DNA from: an uncultured Erysipelotrichaceae bacterium
Lineage (GTDB): Bacteria > Bacillota_I > Bacilli_A > Erysipelotrichales > Erysipelotrichaceae
Assembly (NCBI GenBank): GCA_949289855.1
Contig: CASEPS010000029.1
Coordinates: forward strand, 1-38,517
DNA: 38,517 nucleotides
Direction of reading: 5' to 3'
Under the pieces are notes generated by a model that saw only the letters and a program-made list of their open reading frames with translations, ran no database searches and was not told where the DNA came from. Of this stretch, positions 24,697-33,202 are shown piece by piece. A program made the translations under genes and the position numbers. Numbering within the stretch: position 1 is the stretch's first letter; each line of letters opens with the position of its first letter.

Positions 24697-25570
24697 TTCT
24701 CTTTCTGATGAATATTGAGATATTGCATCAATGTCTGCATATCATCAGATACTTGTTCTGCCGTCAGAATGCCACCAGGAAGTGCATATGGTTCATCCAA
24801 TGGTATGGAAACAAGTCCGGGGTGGACAAGGTCCCAACAGGAAAGGCTTAATAAGAGACAATGCTGTTCAGCACAATTATTAAATGTCTGCATATCATAA
24901 TGTGGATCTATATCGATAATTGCCACACGAGAACATTCTTCCTGTATTTTCTGACGAACAATGTCATTGATAGCACTTGTGCCTTCTTTCATAATCATGA
25001 TCATATTGCCATCAAGATCAGAGAAATGCAGCACTTTCTTATCATGCAATGGATGATCAAATGGCATAGCTATAGAAAATGAATAGGAACCAATCGGATA
25101 AAATGGATATGGCATATTCAGATTATATGGTCCAACAAGAATATCAAACTGACTGCCAAGTCCTGCATATCGCTTGGCATCAGAAGGAATCTGTACAATC
25201 TTGAGATCAAACAGGGATGATAATTCCTGAAAAGAATGCCACAAATCCAGAAACATACCTGCAGGATAGAATAGAGATACACCAACACGAATAATGGCTT
25301 TCTTATGCTTCTCTGCCCTGACTGTCTCTTTTACCACTTCATCACATACAGAAAGAAGTTTTGTGGTCTTTTCATAAAAAACCTTCCCTGCTTCTGTCAG
25401 ACTCACACCATGAGAAGTGCGATTAAACAAACTTACACCAAGATCATCCTCCAGACGGTTAATCTGTTTGATCAATGCGGTATGTGAAATATACAAATCC
25501 TCTGCAGCACGGGTAAACTTCCATATTCACATGATTTTCTGAATGCATCTATTGCTTTGTCATACAACAT
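24693..25570 (-). pseudogene. LysR-family regulator broken by a one-base deletion
   Basis: The frame from 25496 to 24693 encodes a LysR protein lacking the first part of its DNA-binding domain: it begins YISHTALIKQINRLEDDLG. The missing part is present upstream in another frame. The ATG at 25570 gives MLYDKAIDAFRKSCEYGS, and the downstream frame continues FTRAAEDLYISH. Joining them needs one extra T in the AGTTTACC stretch near 25515-25517 (AGT TTT ACC). The effector domain appears complete to the C-terminus. It diverges from an aldo/keto reductase gene that an intact form would have been expected to control. A sequencing error is possible. Confidence 0.85.
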
Positions 25571-25595
25571 AGTAGAAACCTTTGGTTTCTACTAT
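25569..25595. promoter_or_regulatory. Perfect 27-bp palindrome between lysR remnant and aldo/keto reductase
   Basis: Arms ATAGTAGAAACC (25569-25580) and GGTTTCTACTAT (25584-25595) match at all 12 positions around TTT. It covers the LysR start codon, and the only ribosome-site-like AAAGG lies at the hairpin tip on the minus strand. Its place, 70 bp before the divergent reductase gene, suits an operator for the LysR protein; a translation-blocking mRNA hairpin is an alternative. Confidence 0.6.
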
Positions 25596-25664
25596 TTTAC
25601 CATAAGTATTCTTCCCTCAACATACAGTATTAGCTATTCTTTAAGTGCAAGGAGGCAACAAACA

Positions 25665-26672
25665 ATGAAAACAAGAACAATCAAAAGCTTAACCGTTTCC
25701 CCTATTGGCATGGGCTGCATGGGCTTCTCCCATGGCTATGGAAAAGTACCTGAAGAAAGCTATGCGATAGACGCTATCCGCAAGGCACATGACTTTGGCT
25801 GCAACTTCTTTGACACAGCAGAAACCTATGGAAGAGAACAATTCTATCCAGGACATAATGAACAGCTCGTTGGCAAAGCAGTAGAACCATTCCGCAAGGA
25901 CATCATTCTCGCAACAAAACTGCACATCGCTACTGAAGAAACAGAAAACAAAAATCTCTATGATGTCATCAGAGCACACCTGGAAAAGTCAATGCAGAAC
26001 CTGAGAACAGATTATGTTGACCTGTATTACCTGCACCGTATCAATGAAGACCTTTCCTTACAGGAAATTGCAGCAGCTATGGGCAGACTCAGACAGGAAG
26101 GATTAATCAGAGAATGGGGTCTTTCCCAGGTCAATGCAAAACAGATCAAAGAAGCAGATGATGTCACACCAGTTGGTGCAGTACAAAACCTCTATTCCAT
26201 GGTCGAAAGAGATTGTGAAATCGATGTCTTCCCATATTGCTTAGAGCACAACATTGCTGTTGTACCATTCTCACCTGTTGCCAGTGGTTTCCTTTCTGGA
26301 AAAGTTACAACAGAAACAAAATTTGAAGGTGATGATGTCAGAAAGTTTGTTCCACAGCTTTCCAAAGAAAACATCAATGCCAACCAGCCAGTACTCGATC
26401 TTCTCAAGACATATGCAACAGAAAAGAATGCAACAAATGCACAGATTTCTCTTGCATGGATGTTAAAGAAGTATGATAACTGCATTCCGATTCCAGGTTC
26501 CAAATCCATTGATCACATCCTCGAAAACCTTGGTTCATGGAATGTAGAACTCACAGATGAAGAATTCACAAAACTCGATACTGCCCTCAATTCCATTGAA
26601 ATACATGGTCATAGAGGTATTGCGGAAACACAACAGCACACCTTCAGTAACAACTGGAGAAACAAACAATAA
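25665..26672 (+). CDS. Aldo/keto reductase
   Basis: This 335-residue NAD(P)H-dependent oxidoreductase reduces aldehydes or ketones. The catalytic tetrad is visible: D50 and Y55 in FFDTAETYG, K85 in LATKLHIA, and H124 in YYLHRI. GMGCMGFSHGYG at the N-terminus and IPIPGSKSIDHILENL (cofactor site) place it with the YhdN/Gsy-like group of bacterial AKRs. AAGGAGG lies 9 bases before the ATG at 25665; the open frame continues upstream without homology. The divergent LysR gene is broken, so its regulation may be altered. Confidence 0.95.
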   Translation: MKTRTIKSLTVSPIGMGCMGFSHGYGKVPEESYAIDAIRKAHDFGCNFFDTAETYGREQFYPGHNEQLVGKAVEPFRKDIILATKLHIATEETENKNLYDVIRAHLEKSMQNLRTDYVDLYYLHRINEDLSLQEIAAAMGRLRQEGLIREWGLSQVNAKQIKEADDVTPVGAVQNLYSMVERDCEIDVFPYCLEHNIAVVPFSPVASGFLSGKVTTETKFEGDDVRKFVPQLSKENINANQPVLDLLKTYATEKNATNAQISLAWMLKKYDNCIPIPGSKSIDHILENLGSWNVELTDEEFTKLDTALNSIEIHGHRGIAETQQHTFSNNWRNKQ

Positions 26673-26694
26673 GGAAAAGACAACAGATAAAATG

Positions 26695-26728
26695 AAACCA
26701 GCAGGTCAATTAAGATCTGCTGGTTTTT
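26695..26728. terminator. Bidirectional terminator between reductase and PASTA genes
   Basis: Stem AACCAGCAGGTC/GATCTGCTGGTT (one G-U pair) with a 6-nt loop, followed by TTTTT on the plus strand. On the minus strand it is followed by TCATTTTA, so it can serve both convergent genes. Confidence 0.85.
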
Positions 26729-26734
26729 CACTTA

Positions 26735-27817
26735 TTAATATTTCTGAATGTAGAAGTTAATGGTATTTCCATTATTTGATAAATCATAGGACCATGATCC
26801 ATCGAAACTATATTGACCCTCATTATATGTTGCAGAACAGCCTGCCATTGAGCTTACAATTGCACCAAATTTAGACTGTGCTTCAGATGCGGACTCAATA
26901 GTTTCTTCAGGCGGATACCAGAATGCCTGACAAGCATTTGTAACAGTAGATCCACTTCCGTTGTTAGAAGAATCATTATTGGAGCCTCCGTTATTAGACG
27001 ATGCTCCACTTCCGCTACCTGCATTTGCATTTGAGTTTGTATCAGTCTGCTGCTGTGTTGTAGTCTGCTGTTGAGCTTCTTCAGATACGGGTCTGTCCAC
27101 ATGCTTAGCAATCTTGACAACGATTGTGTCACCACGTTTGACAATTGCACCATTAGCTACAGATACAGAAGCGATAGCACCATCCTGAAGCATTTCACTT
27201 TCCTCTTCTTCAAAGGAAATTGTTACACCCCATTTATCACCCCATGCCTGGATGTCTTCTCTGCTCATTGTTGCAAGGTCTGGAACAGTGATTTCATCTG
27301 TGACAAGCTTGACTTCAATAGCATCTGTACGCAGTACTTCATTTCCAGCTTCTGGAGTCATACTGATGAATGTGTCCTTCTCAATAGAAGCATCTTCAAC
27401 AGCTTCATATACATATGTTACGGCTGTGAAGTGATACTTGTTGAACCATTCTTCAATCTCGGCCTTCTTCTTACCAGTGAAGTCTGGTAATTCAAAGAGT
27501 GCCTTTTCATCTGGTCCAAGAGACAGTGTAAGCTGCAGTGTATCATCCGCTTCAAGAACAGCTCCCTCTTCAAGGGACTGTTCCATAACGATGTCAACTT
27601 CTACATCTTCGCTATAGTCATAGACAAGCTGAACCTGTTCTTCTGTATCATACTTTTCAATCCAGTTTTCTACAGTTGCTTTATCAGATCCAACAAAGTC
27701 CGGAACAGCAATTCCATTAGAGGAACCGTTGTTGTAATAGGCATATACTGCAGTACCAGTACCTGCAGTCAATACTGCTGCAGCAATAGCACTGATTATA
27801 AATTTAGCTTTAAACAT
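26735..27817 (-). CDS. Membrane-anchored protein with three PASTA-like repeats
   Basis: This 360-residue protein has an N-terminal membrane anchor or signal (about 5-27). Three PASTA-like repeats follow (about 36-105, 106-175, 176-240), each starting with a xxPD[FL] element and ending ...V.RGDTIVVKIAK-like. Then comes a long Gln/Ser/Asn/Gly-rich spacer (about 245-295) and a 65-residue C-terminal domain with two cysteines. PASTA domains bind peptidoglycan and usually belong to Ser/Thr kinases or penicillin-binding proteins; neither is fused here. The start at 27817 fits the GGAGG site best. It follows the glucosaminidase gene by 11 bp, so the two are probably co-expressed at the cell wall. Confidence 0.8.
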   Translation of the reverse strand: MFKAKFIISAIAAAVLTAGTGTAVYAYYNNGSSNGIAVPDFVGSDKATVENWIEKYDTEEQVQLVYDYSEDVEVDIVMEQSLEEGAVLEADDTLQLTLSLGPDEKALFELPDFTGKKKAEIEEWFNKYHFTAVTYVYEAVEDASIEKDTFISMTPEAGNEVLRTDAIEVKLVTDEITVPDLATMSREDIQAWGDKWGVTISFEEEESEMLQDGAIASVSVANGAIVKRGDTIVVKIAKHVDRPVSEEAQQQTTTQQQTDTNSNANAGSGSGASSNNGGSNNDSSNNGSGSTVTNACQAFWYPPEETIESASEAQSKFGAIVSSMAGCSATYNEGQYSFDGSWSYDLSNNGNTINFYIQKY

Positions 27818-27828
27818 CATAACCTCCA

Positions 27829-30450
27829 TCAGCCAATTTCTTCTACGGTCAATTCATATCTGTAACGAGTATTTGAACGAACAAGTTCAAAGGTCTTTGT
27901 ATCTGTTGATCCAGAATAATTCGTTCTGTCCAGACTATATGTCTCAAAAACGTCTCTGTATTCATCTGTAGTAATACTCGTCCATAGACGATAGTGTCCC
28001 GGAGCAAGATTTGTTAAATCAGCATCCAGATCATATGAAGCAAATGACAGATCTTTGTCAGACGAAGTAATCGTAGCAAAATCTCTTGTACTATCTTTCA
28101 AAGTAGCAGTAAACGATGTCAGATTTCCATTGTCATCTTCAAGATAGAATGTCAATATAGGATTCAAATCTGCTTTCTGATCTGCATCGATCATATAAAC
28201 ATAACCATCAGAAACAGTCAGGTGACCATTTTCTACTGAAATACCAGCTGTACCTAACACAGTTTTTCTCCAGGAAGGTCTGGTTACTTCATCAAGTTTC
28301 AGATCTGCACTTTCAATCTCTTTAGAAATTGAAAGTCTGTTTCTAAACAGGGAATCACTGAAGACCCTTGTCGTATATCCATCATCACCAGAATACTTAT
28401 AATTCTTCTTATCAATGTTGAATTGGAGATCCTTTGTAATATCATACTCACCATTTACAACTCTGAGATTGATCGTGTAGTTACCTGGCTGCAGATCCTT
28501 AATTGAGAATACTGCTTCATAGTTTACGTACTTGTAATGTTTCCAGAACTTTGTAGACATTTCTTCATTCAAGACACTCTTTGCCTCGAATTCAGTCTTT
28601 TCGCCAGTCTCTGTATTTTCTAATACAACATAATGCTTAACTGAATTTTCATCATCTGCTTTTGCACCAGAAATGTATCCAAGTCCCTTAATAGTTACTG
28701 TATCATTTTCAACAGAAACATCAGTCACACCACGTTCGAGATCAAATGTAGAAATTGCCTCAATGACACTATCTGGATATCCGCCAGTATTATCATCAGT
28801 CTCAGGTACATCCACACTGCCTGCAGGTGTTCCATTTGTAAGAACTGTGACATAGTCTTTGTTAATCCATGCTACATAGGCATCCCAGTTGTAGGCCTTA
28901 CCATTGGAGTATTCTCTGCCATTGTAAGCAGAAGCTCTTGTCAGGTTGCCATTGATGAGATGGTCAGAAGACTGAATCTTGTACTTGCCATTAGCTTCAC
29001 CAAGAATAGTGACGGTATATGCCTTTTCATAGTATGTACCACCCGGGTTCTTGATATTGAAGAAATGGGAGTTGTCTGTAGAACTTCTGTTGAACCATAC
29101 ATCAGTACTGCTGCTTACAACACCAACAGTAGTTGTGTATCTGTCTTTGAAACCTGTGTACTTATCAATCTCATAGGCATAGTGAGCAATGTTAATACCC
29201 CAGTAAGCATCAGAAGCATATTTGACATTGAAACCATTACCCTTGTTACCAATCTGCATACCAAAATGACGGCTGTCATCCACATCGAGATAACCATTGA
29301 GGTTTGTATGCATATGTTCATTGATCGCCTGTCCTACAGAACCAAAGTAAGAAGCATTGTTTGGATTGGAGTCTACCGCATTCCAGCCAAAGAGGTTGTT
29401 TCTGTTCAATGCATAGTTACTTGTTCCAAAACCAGATTCCTGGATAGCAAGTGCATAGACAAGCAGTGCATTGACACCATATGTGTTCTGGGCACTGACA
29501 AAGGTATCACCTGTGCCATACATAGCAGAACGTCCAGCTGTATAGCCCTTACCCATCAGGTAGTTGTTGAAATCAGCACCAGTGATATTGGACTTTGTTC
29601 TTGCCGGAAGGAACTGATAGTAATCATAGTAAGTTCCAGCTTTGTTATTCATTGCCATATCGGTATAGAAGTCATAACCGTTATAGCTGTAATATGTAGT
29701 ACCTGGCTGCATCCAATCAGCAGCAGAAAGGGAAACACCCTGTCTGTTCGGTGTAGCATTTGTACTGGAAGGAACCTGTACGCTGTTACTCCAGCCCCAA
29801 TAGGAATAAAAGTAGAGTTCCTTGTTACCAGCATTGTCTGTACCACAGACATACTTATTCATTTCCGGATAAATGGTATATTCCGGATCTTCATTGTTAT
29901 TTCCACCAAGAATAATAGGCAGATGGTTTGTGAAGTACTTGATTGGTACGAGGTCACAGTTTTCCATTCTGATGTAACCTTCAAAACCATTCATCGTCAA
30001 TGCAACAGAACCAGAACCATTCCCGGAATTGTAAGAAGCAGTTCCATTGTACTTACCCTGCATATACTGCTGGGAATATGTTGTGGAACCAGTGAAGTCT
30101 CCTCTTTCATAATAGTAAGAAAGACTATCTCCTGTTCTGTATGGATTGGAGATGACAATACCGTTTGTCATGGCAACAATCTTTGTCGGGGATTTGCTGG
30201 CGTTGTTTCTTACAACCGCATCCTGGCCAAGACTCTGCATTGCCTTCTTTGCTTCATCAAAATTGTTATAACATCCTTTATGGTCAAAACCACCCTGATC
30301 ATTTACGACATCAACATCGAATACACATCCCTGGTGAATCGCATAGTCACCAGTGTTGATTGCATTTACTTCTGTCACATTTGCCTGTACAACCGGTACG
30401 AAAAGGCAGAGCGTCGCAATTGTCAGAAAAGCTCTTTTTATCATTTTCAT
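27829..30450 (-). CDS. Secreted endo-beta-N-acetylglucosaminidase-type peptidoglycan hydrolase
   Basis: This 873-residue secreted protein has a signal peptide (about 1-23, ending VVQA). The N-terminal region of about 250 residues includes a small repeat-like domain (40-100, with DEAKKAMQ) and unknown sequence. The glucosaminidase domain (about 285-440) has the GH73-type LVYALAIQESGFGTS (330-344) with probable catalytic E338, then NRNNLFGWNA. A region like SH3 (about 470-540, KAYTVTILGEANGKYKIQSSDH) may bind the wall. The C-terminal 300 residues form beta-rich repeats of unknown role. The enzyme would cut the glycan chain of peptidoglycan. GAGG lies before the start. A very long leader precedes it and a PASTA protein gene follows. 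Confidence 0.85.
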   Translation of the reverse strand: MKMIKRAFLTIATLCLFVPVVQANVTEVNAINTGDYAIHQGCVFDVDVVNDQGGFDHKGCYNNFDEAKKAMQSLGQDAVVRNNASKSPTKIVAMTNGIVISNPYRTGDSLSYYYERGDFTGSTTYSQQYMQGKYNGTASYNSGNGSGSVALTMNGFEGYIRMENCDLVPIKYFTNHLPIILGGNNNEDPEYTIYPEMNKYVCGTDNAGNKELYFYSYWGWSNSVQVPSSTNATPNRQGVSLSAADWMQPGTTYYSYNGYDFYTDMAMNNKAGTYYDYYQFLPARTKSNITGADFNNYLMGKGYTAGRSAMYGTGDTFVSAQNTYGVNALLVYALAIQESGFGTSNYALNRNNLFGWNAVDSNPNNASYFGSVGQAINEHMHTNLNGYLDVDDSRHFGMQIGNKGNGFNVKYASDAYWGINIAHYAYEIDKYTGFKDRYTTTVGVVSSSTDVWFNRSSTDNSHFFNIKNPGGTYYEKAYTVTILGEANGKYKIQSSDHLINGNLTRASAYNGREYSNGKAYNWDAYVAWINKDYVTVLTNGTPAGSVDVPETDDNTGGYPDSVIEAISTFDLERGVTDVSVENDTVTIKGLGYISGAKADDENSVKHYVVLENTETGEKTEFEAKSVLNEEMSTKFWKHYKYVNYEAVFSIKDLQPGNYTINLRVVNGEYDITKDLQFNIDKKNYKYSGDDGYTTRVFSDSLFRNRLSISKEIESADLKLDEVTRPSWRKTVLGTAGISVENGHLTVSDGYVYMIDADQKADLNPILTFYLEDDNGNLTSFTATLKDSTRDFATITSSDKDLSFASYDLDADLTNLAPGHYRLWTSITTDEYRDVFETYSLDRTNYSGSTDTKTFELVRSNTRYRYELTVEEIG

Positions 30451-30937
30451 TATCGTTAATCCTCGTTTCGAAGTCCTTCAAGGGTACAAAAAACCCGTTG
30501 AAAAGCAGATCATGCAATTTCACATAATACAGGTGTGAAATTACGACACAAGACCGATCAATACTCGTCAGTTCATACAGCAGGAGCCTCATGGGGCACA
30601 AATGAAATGCTTGAAGACTGCTTTTATGTATCACGCATAAAACTGTTGGGTATGCGTTAACCCTGTCTTCTTCCTGAGGCAGACTGACATTTGCCTTGAT
30701 GAAGAAGCTTCGTTCCTGTTACGTACATCTATCTGAGTTCGAGACGTCAGTTTGCATCAGCTGGTTCAGATCAGTGAGTGCCCCTGACAAACAGATAAAG
30801 CCTTGCAGGAATATAACATGTGAAACATATCAGATGAAGATAGCCTCACAGCTGACGAACATTGTCTGCATGCACAGCTGAATGAGAGCTGTTGATCCGC
30901 GCTTCGAGTAACGGGGAAAGCAGGACAAAATTCTTCA
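30451..30937 (-). other. Long, probably structured 5' leader of the glucosaminidase mRNA
   Basis: About 490 bases without a credible gene lie between an extended -10 promoter (30943-30948) and the glucosaminidase start. Read on the minus strand it contains several hairpins: ACAGCT/AGCTGT near 30880, ACGCATA/TATGCGT around 30633-30657, TTTCACA/TGTGAAA around 30518-30540, and GGGT/ACCC near 30480-30495. The last lies about 30 bases before the start and includes a T-run, so it could be an attenuator. I could not match it to any riboswitch or housekeeping RNA that I know (ydaO, T-box, GEMM, M-box, 6S, tmRNA and RNase P were considered). A short 30-codon frame at its 5' end lacks a ribosome site. 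Confidence 0.5.
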
Positions 30938-30942
30938 TGGTT

Positions 30943-30948
30943 ATTATA
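30943..30948 (-). promoter_or_regulatory. Extended -10 promoter of the glucosaminidase transcript
   Basis: TGTTATAAT on the minus strand is an exact extended -10 element, directly after the rseP terminator hairpin. No good -35 box is present, as is common for extended -10 promoters. Confidence 0.5.
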
Positions 30949-30980
30949 ACAAAAGCATGACAGTTCGCCATGCTTTTGTT
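30948..30980 (-). terminator. Terminator after rseP
   Basis: Perfect 12-bp stem AACAAAAGCATG/CATGCTTTTGTT with a 9-nt loop, ten bases after the rseP stop. The T-rich end is partly inside the stem. Confidence 0.75.
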
Positions 30981-30989
30981 AATATTTGT

Positions 30990-32045
30990 TCAAAATAACC
31001 GGATTATGTCATTCCATGTCACATAAACCATCAGACCAATCAATAACGCCCAACACGTTAACATCAATCCAACACGGATTTTTTCATTCAATCTTCGATG
31101 GGCGACTGCTTCTGCGACCGTAATGACAAACTGTCCACCATCAAGAACCGGTAGTGGCAAAGCGTTGAAAATGCCAAGGTTCAATGACAATTGTGCTATC
31201 AACAGAAGATAGCTTTCAAACCCCATCTTCACATATGTGTCTGTTGCCTGATAGATACCAACAGGACCTGACAAATTGGAAAGTCCTGCACCCTGGAAGA
31301 TATTGACAATTGCCTGGAACATAAGACGCGTCAGCATGATCATCTCATAACCGCCATAATACCAGCAGTTGGCAAGATTCACATCAACCGCTTTGCTTTT
31401 TGCTGCATTGACACCAATCATGTAACGCTCTTCATTCTCGTCATATATCGGAGTGACGCTCATCACTTCTTCAGTACCATCACGCTCTACAGTAATGGTC
31501 AAAGTGCTGTCATCGGTGACAAATGTCTGCATATCAATAAACTCAGCAGGTTTGATGGATGAACCATCTTCCTTCACAATTTTGACAATCTTGTCCCCTT
31601 CTTCAAAGCCTGCTGTTTCAGCAGGACTGCCAGCAATAATGGAATCGACAACAGGTTCTGGTGATGTAGAAATTCTGCCTGCCGCAAGGACAACCATACA
31701 GAAGATGAAATAGGCAAGAAGAATATTGTTGAAGATACCCGCCAGCTGGATGATGGCTCTCTTCCACCAGACAAGGTCGGTAATCCTTCTGCCTTCAGGA
31801 ACTTTGACATCCGGATAAACTTCTTCATCACTATCCTCCCCTGCCATGGCTACATAACCACCAATAGGAAGGGCACGGATGGAGTATTGTGTTTCCTTGA
31901 ACTTCTTCGAGAAAAGAAGTGGACCCATACCAAAAGAAAATTCATAGCAGTATACGCCAAATTTCTTGGCAGCAAGAAGGTGTCCTGCTTCATGAATCAT
32001 AATGATGACCGTGAACAGCAGGATAAATAATATAAATGTCAGCAT
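30990..32045 (-). CDS. rseP: Site-2 intramembrane metalloprotease RseP
   Basis: The 351-residue S2P-family protease cleaves membrane proteins within the bilayer. HEAGH (about 18-22) is the zinc-binding HExxH motif in the first membrane helix. A PDZ domain (about 125-200) includes GSPAETAGFEEGDKIV. FNALPLPVLDGG near residue 300 supplies the third metal ligand in the NxxPxPxLDG motif. It is the last gene of uppS-cdsA-dxr-rseP, overlapping dxr by 7 bp. In Bacillota its targets are typically anti-sigma factors and signal-peptide remnants; the target here is unknown. Confidence 0.96.
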   Translation of the reverse strand: MLTFILFILLFTVIIMIHEAGHLLAAKKFGVYCYEFSFGMGPLLFSKKFKETQYSIRALPIGGYVAMAGEDSDEEVYPDVKVPEGRRITDLVWWKRAIIQLAGIFNNILLAYFIFCMVVLAAGRISTSPEPVVDSIIAGSPAETAGFEEGDKIVKIVKEDGSSIKPAEFIDMQTFVTDDSTLTITVERDGTEEVMSVTPIYDENEERYMIGVNAAKSKAVDVNLANCWYYGGYEMIMLTRLMFQAIVNIFQGAGLSNLSGPVGIYQATDTYVKMGFESYLLLIAQLSLNLGIFNALPLPVLDGGQFVITVAEAVAHRRLNEKIRVGLMLTCWALLIGLMVYVTWNDIIRLF

Positions 32046-33202
32046 TCTTTACGATACTCCTCTATTTTCTTTGCAGCAAATGTTCTGCCATACTGATCGG
32101 CTTCTATGACATCTTCCACCGTTTCCAGTTCCTTGAACTCAGCTGTATGCACTGCACCAGTAACAATTTCCTCAATCATCAGGAAAGGAATTTCACGGTT
32201 GCGGAAGGCAAGATTAGCAACTTCATTCGCTCCATTCATAACCGCATCGAGATTACCGCCCTTTTTACCTGCTTCATAAGCAAGCTTCAAAAGTGGAAAG
32301 CGGTCTGTGTCCGGTTTTTCAAAATGAAGATCCGCAGCAACAGATAGATCCAGTGGATGTTCTTCATGGAAGTCATAACGGTCAGGCCATGTCAATGAAT
32401 ACTGGATGGGCAGACGCATATCCGGTGCACCAAGCTGGGCAATGATGGAATGATCGACATATTCCACCATGGAATGCACAATGGATTGCGGATGCATCAA
32501 TACATCAATATGGTCATAATCAATATCAAATAACCAGTGAGCTTCTGTTACTTCAAATCCCTTGTTCATGAGATTTGCACAATCTACTGTAATCTTTGGT
32601 CCCATGGACCAGTTCGGATGAGCCAAAGCATCATCGACCGTAACGGAAGACAGTTCTTCCCTTGACTTATTGCGGAAAGCACCACCTGAACATGTAATGA
32701 TGAGACGTTTGACATCACTTCTGCGGTTACCCTGCAGGCACTGGAAGATGGCACTATGCTCTGAATCAATCGGATACAGAGAAACATTGTATTTCTCCAA
32801 CGCCTTTTTGATCAAAGCTCCCCCACAGACAAGTGTCTCTTTGTTGGCAAGGGCAATATTGTGCCCTGCCTCAATGGCTTTCATGGTTGGTGCAAAGCCC
32901 GCAAAACCAACAAGTGCATTGACCAGCACATCATAGTCTTCTAATCCTGCAAGCTGCAGAAGTCCTTCCTCACCATAGCAGAATGACTTCTCAGGATATT
33001 TTTGTGCAAGCATTTCTGCATCTTCTTTATTGGCAACGGAAACAAGATCCACATCCACTTTTGCAAGGATTTCTTCCAGAACTTTGATATTTCTGCCAAC
33101 ACCAAGTGCACGCACAGAAAACATATCCGGATGCTGAAGCACGATATCGATTGTCTGGGTGCCAATAGACCCACTGGCACCAAGAATGACAAGTTTTTTC
33201 AT
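32039..33202 (-). CDS. dxr: 1-deoxy-D-xylulose-5-phosphate reductoisomerase
   Basis: Dxr makes 2-C-methyl-D-erythritol 4-phosphate in the non-mevalonate isoprenoid pathway. The 387-residue protein has the NADPH-binding start MKKLVILGASGSIGTQTIDI, the substrate segments LANKETLVCGG and PIDSEHSAIFQCL with conserved acidic metal ligands, TCSGGAFRN, and the later MNKGFEVTEAHWLF. The start at 33202 overlaps the cdsA stop by 4 bp (ATGA) and has GGGGG before it. Isoprenoids from this route feed UppS, encoded in the same operon. Confidence 0.97.
   Translation of the reverse strand: MKKLVILGASGSIGTQTIDIVLQHPDMFSVRALGVGRNIKVLEEILAKVDVDLVSVANKEDAEMLAQKYPEKSFCYGEEGLLQLAGLEDYDVLVNALVGFAGFAPTMKAIEAGHNIALANKETLVCGGALIKKALEKYNVSLYPIDSEHSAIFQCLQGNRRSDVKRLIITCSGGAFRNKSREELSSVTVDDALAHPNWSMGPKITVDCANLMNKGFEVTEAHWLFDIDYDHIDVLMHPQSIVHSMVEYVDHSIIAQLGAPDMRLPIQYSLTWPDRYDFHEEHPLDLSVAADLHFEKPDTDRFPLLKLAYEAGKKGGNLDAVMNGANEVANLAFRNREIPFLMIEEIVTGAVHTAEFKELETVEDVIEADQYGRTFAAKKIEEYRKEC

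Noticed and set aside
28960-30459. 499-codon open frame on the plus strand
   Set aside because: It lies entirely opposite the glucosaminidase gene, shows no domain, and has no ribosome site; the minus-strand gene has a signal peptide and catalytic motif.
30347-30634. 95-codon minus-strand frame spanning the glucosaminidase start
   Set aside because: It runs in another frame through the leader and into the signal peptide, with no ribosome site or homology.
30451-30937. Identification of the leader as a known RNA (c-di-AMP riboswitch, T-box, GEMM, tmRNA, RNase P or 6S)
   Set aside because: None of the conserved cores I know could be found in either orientation.
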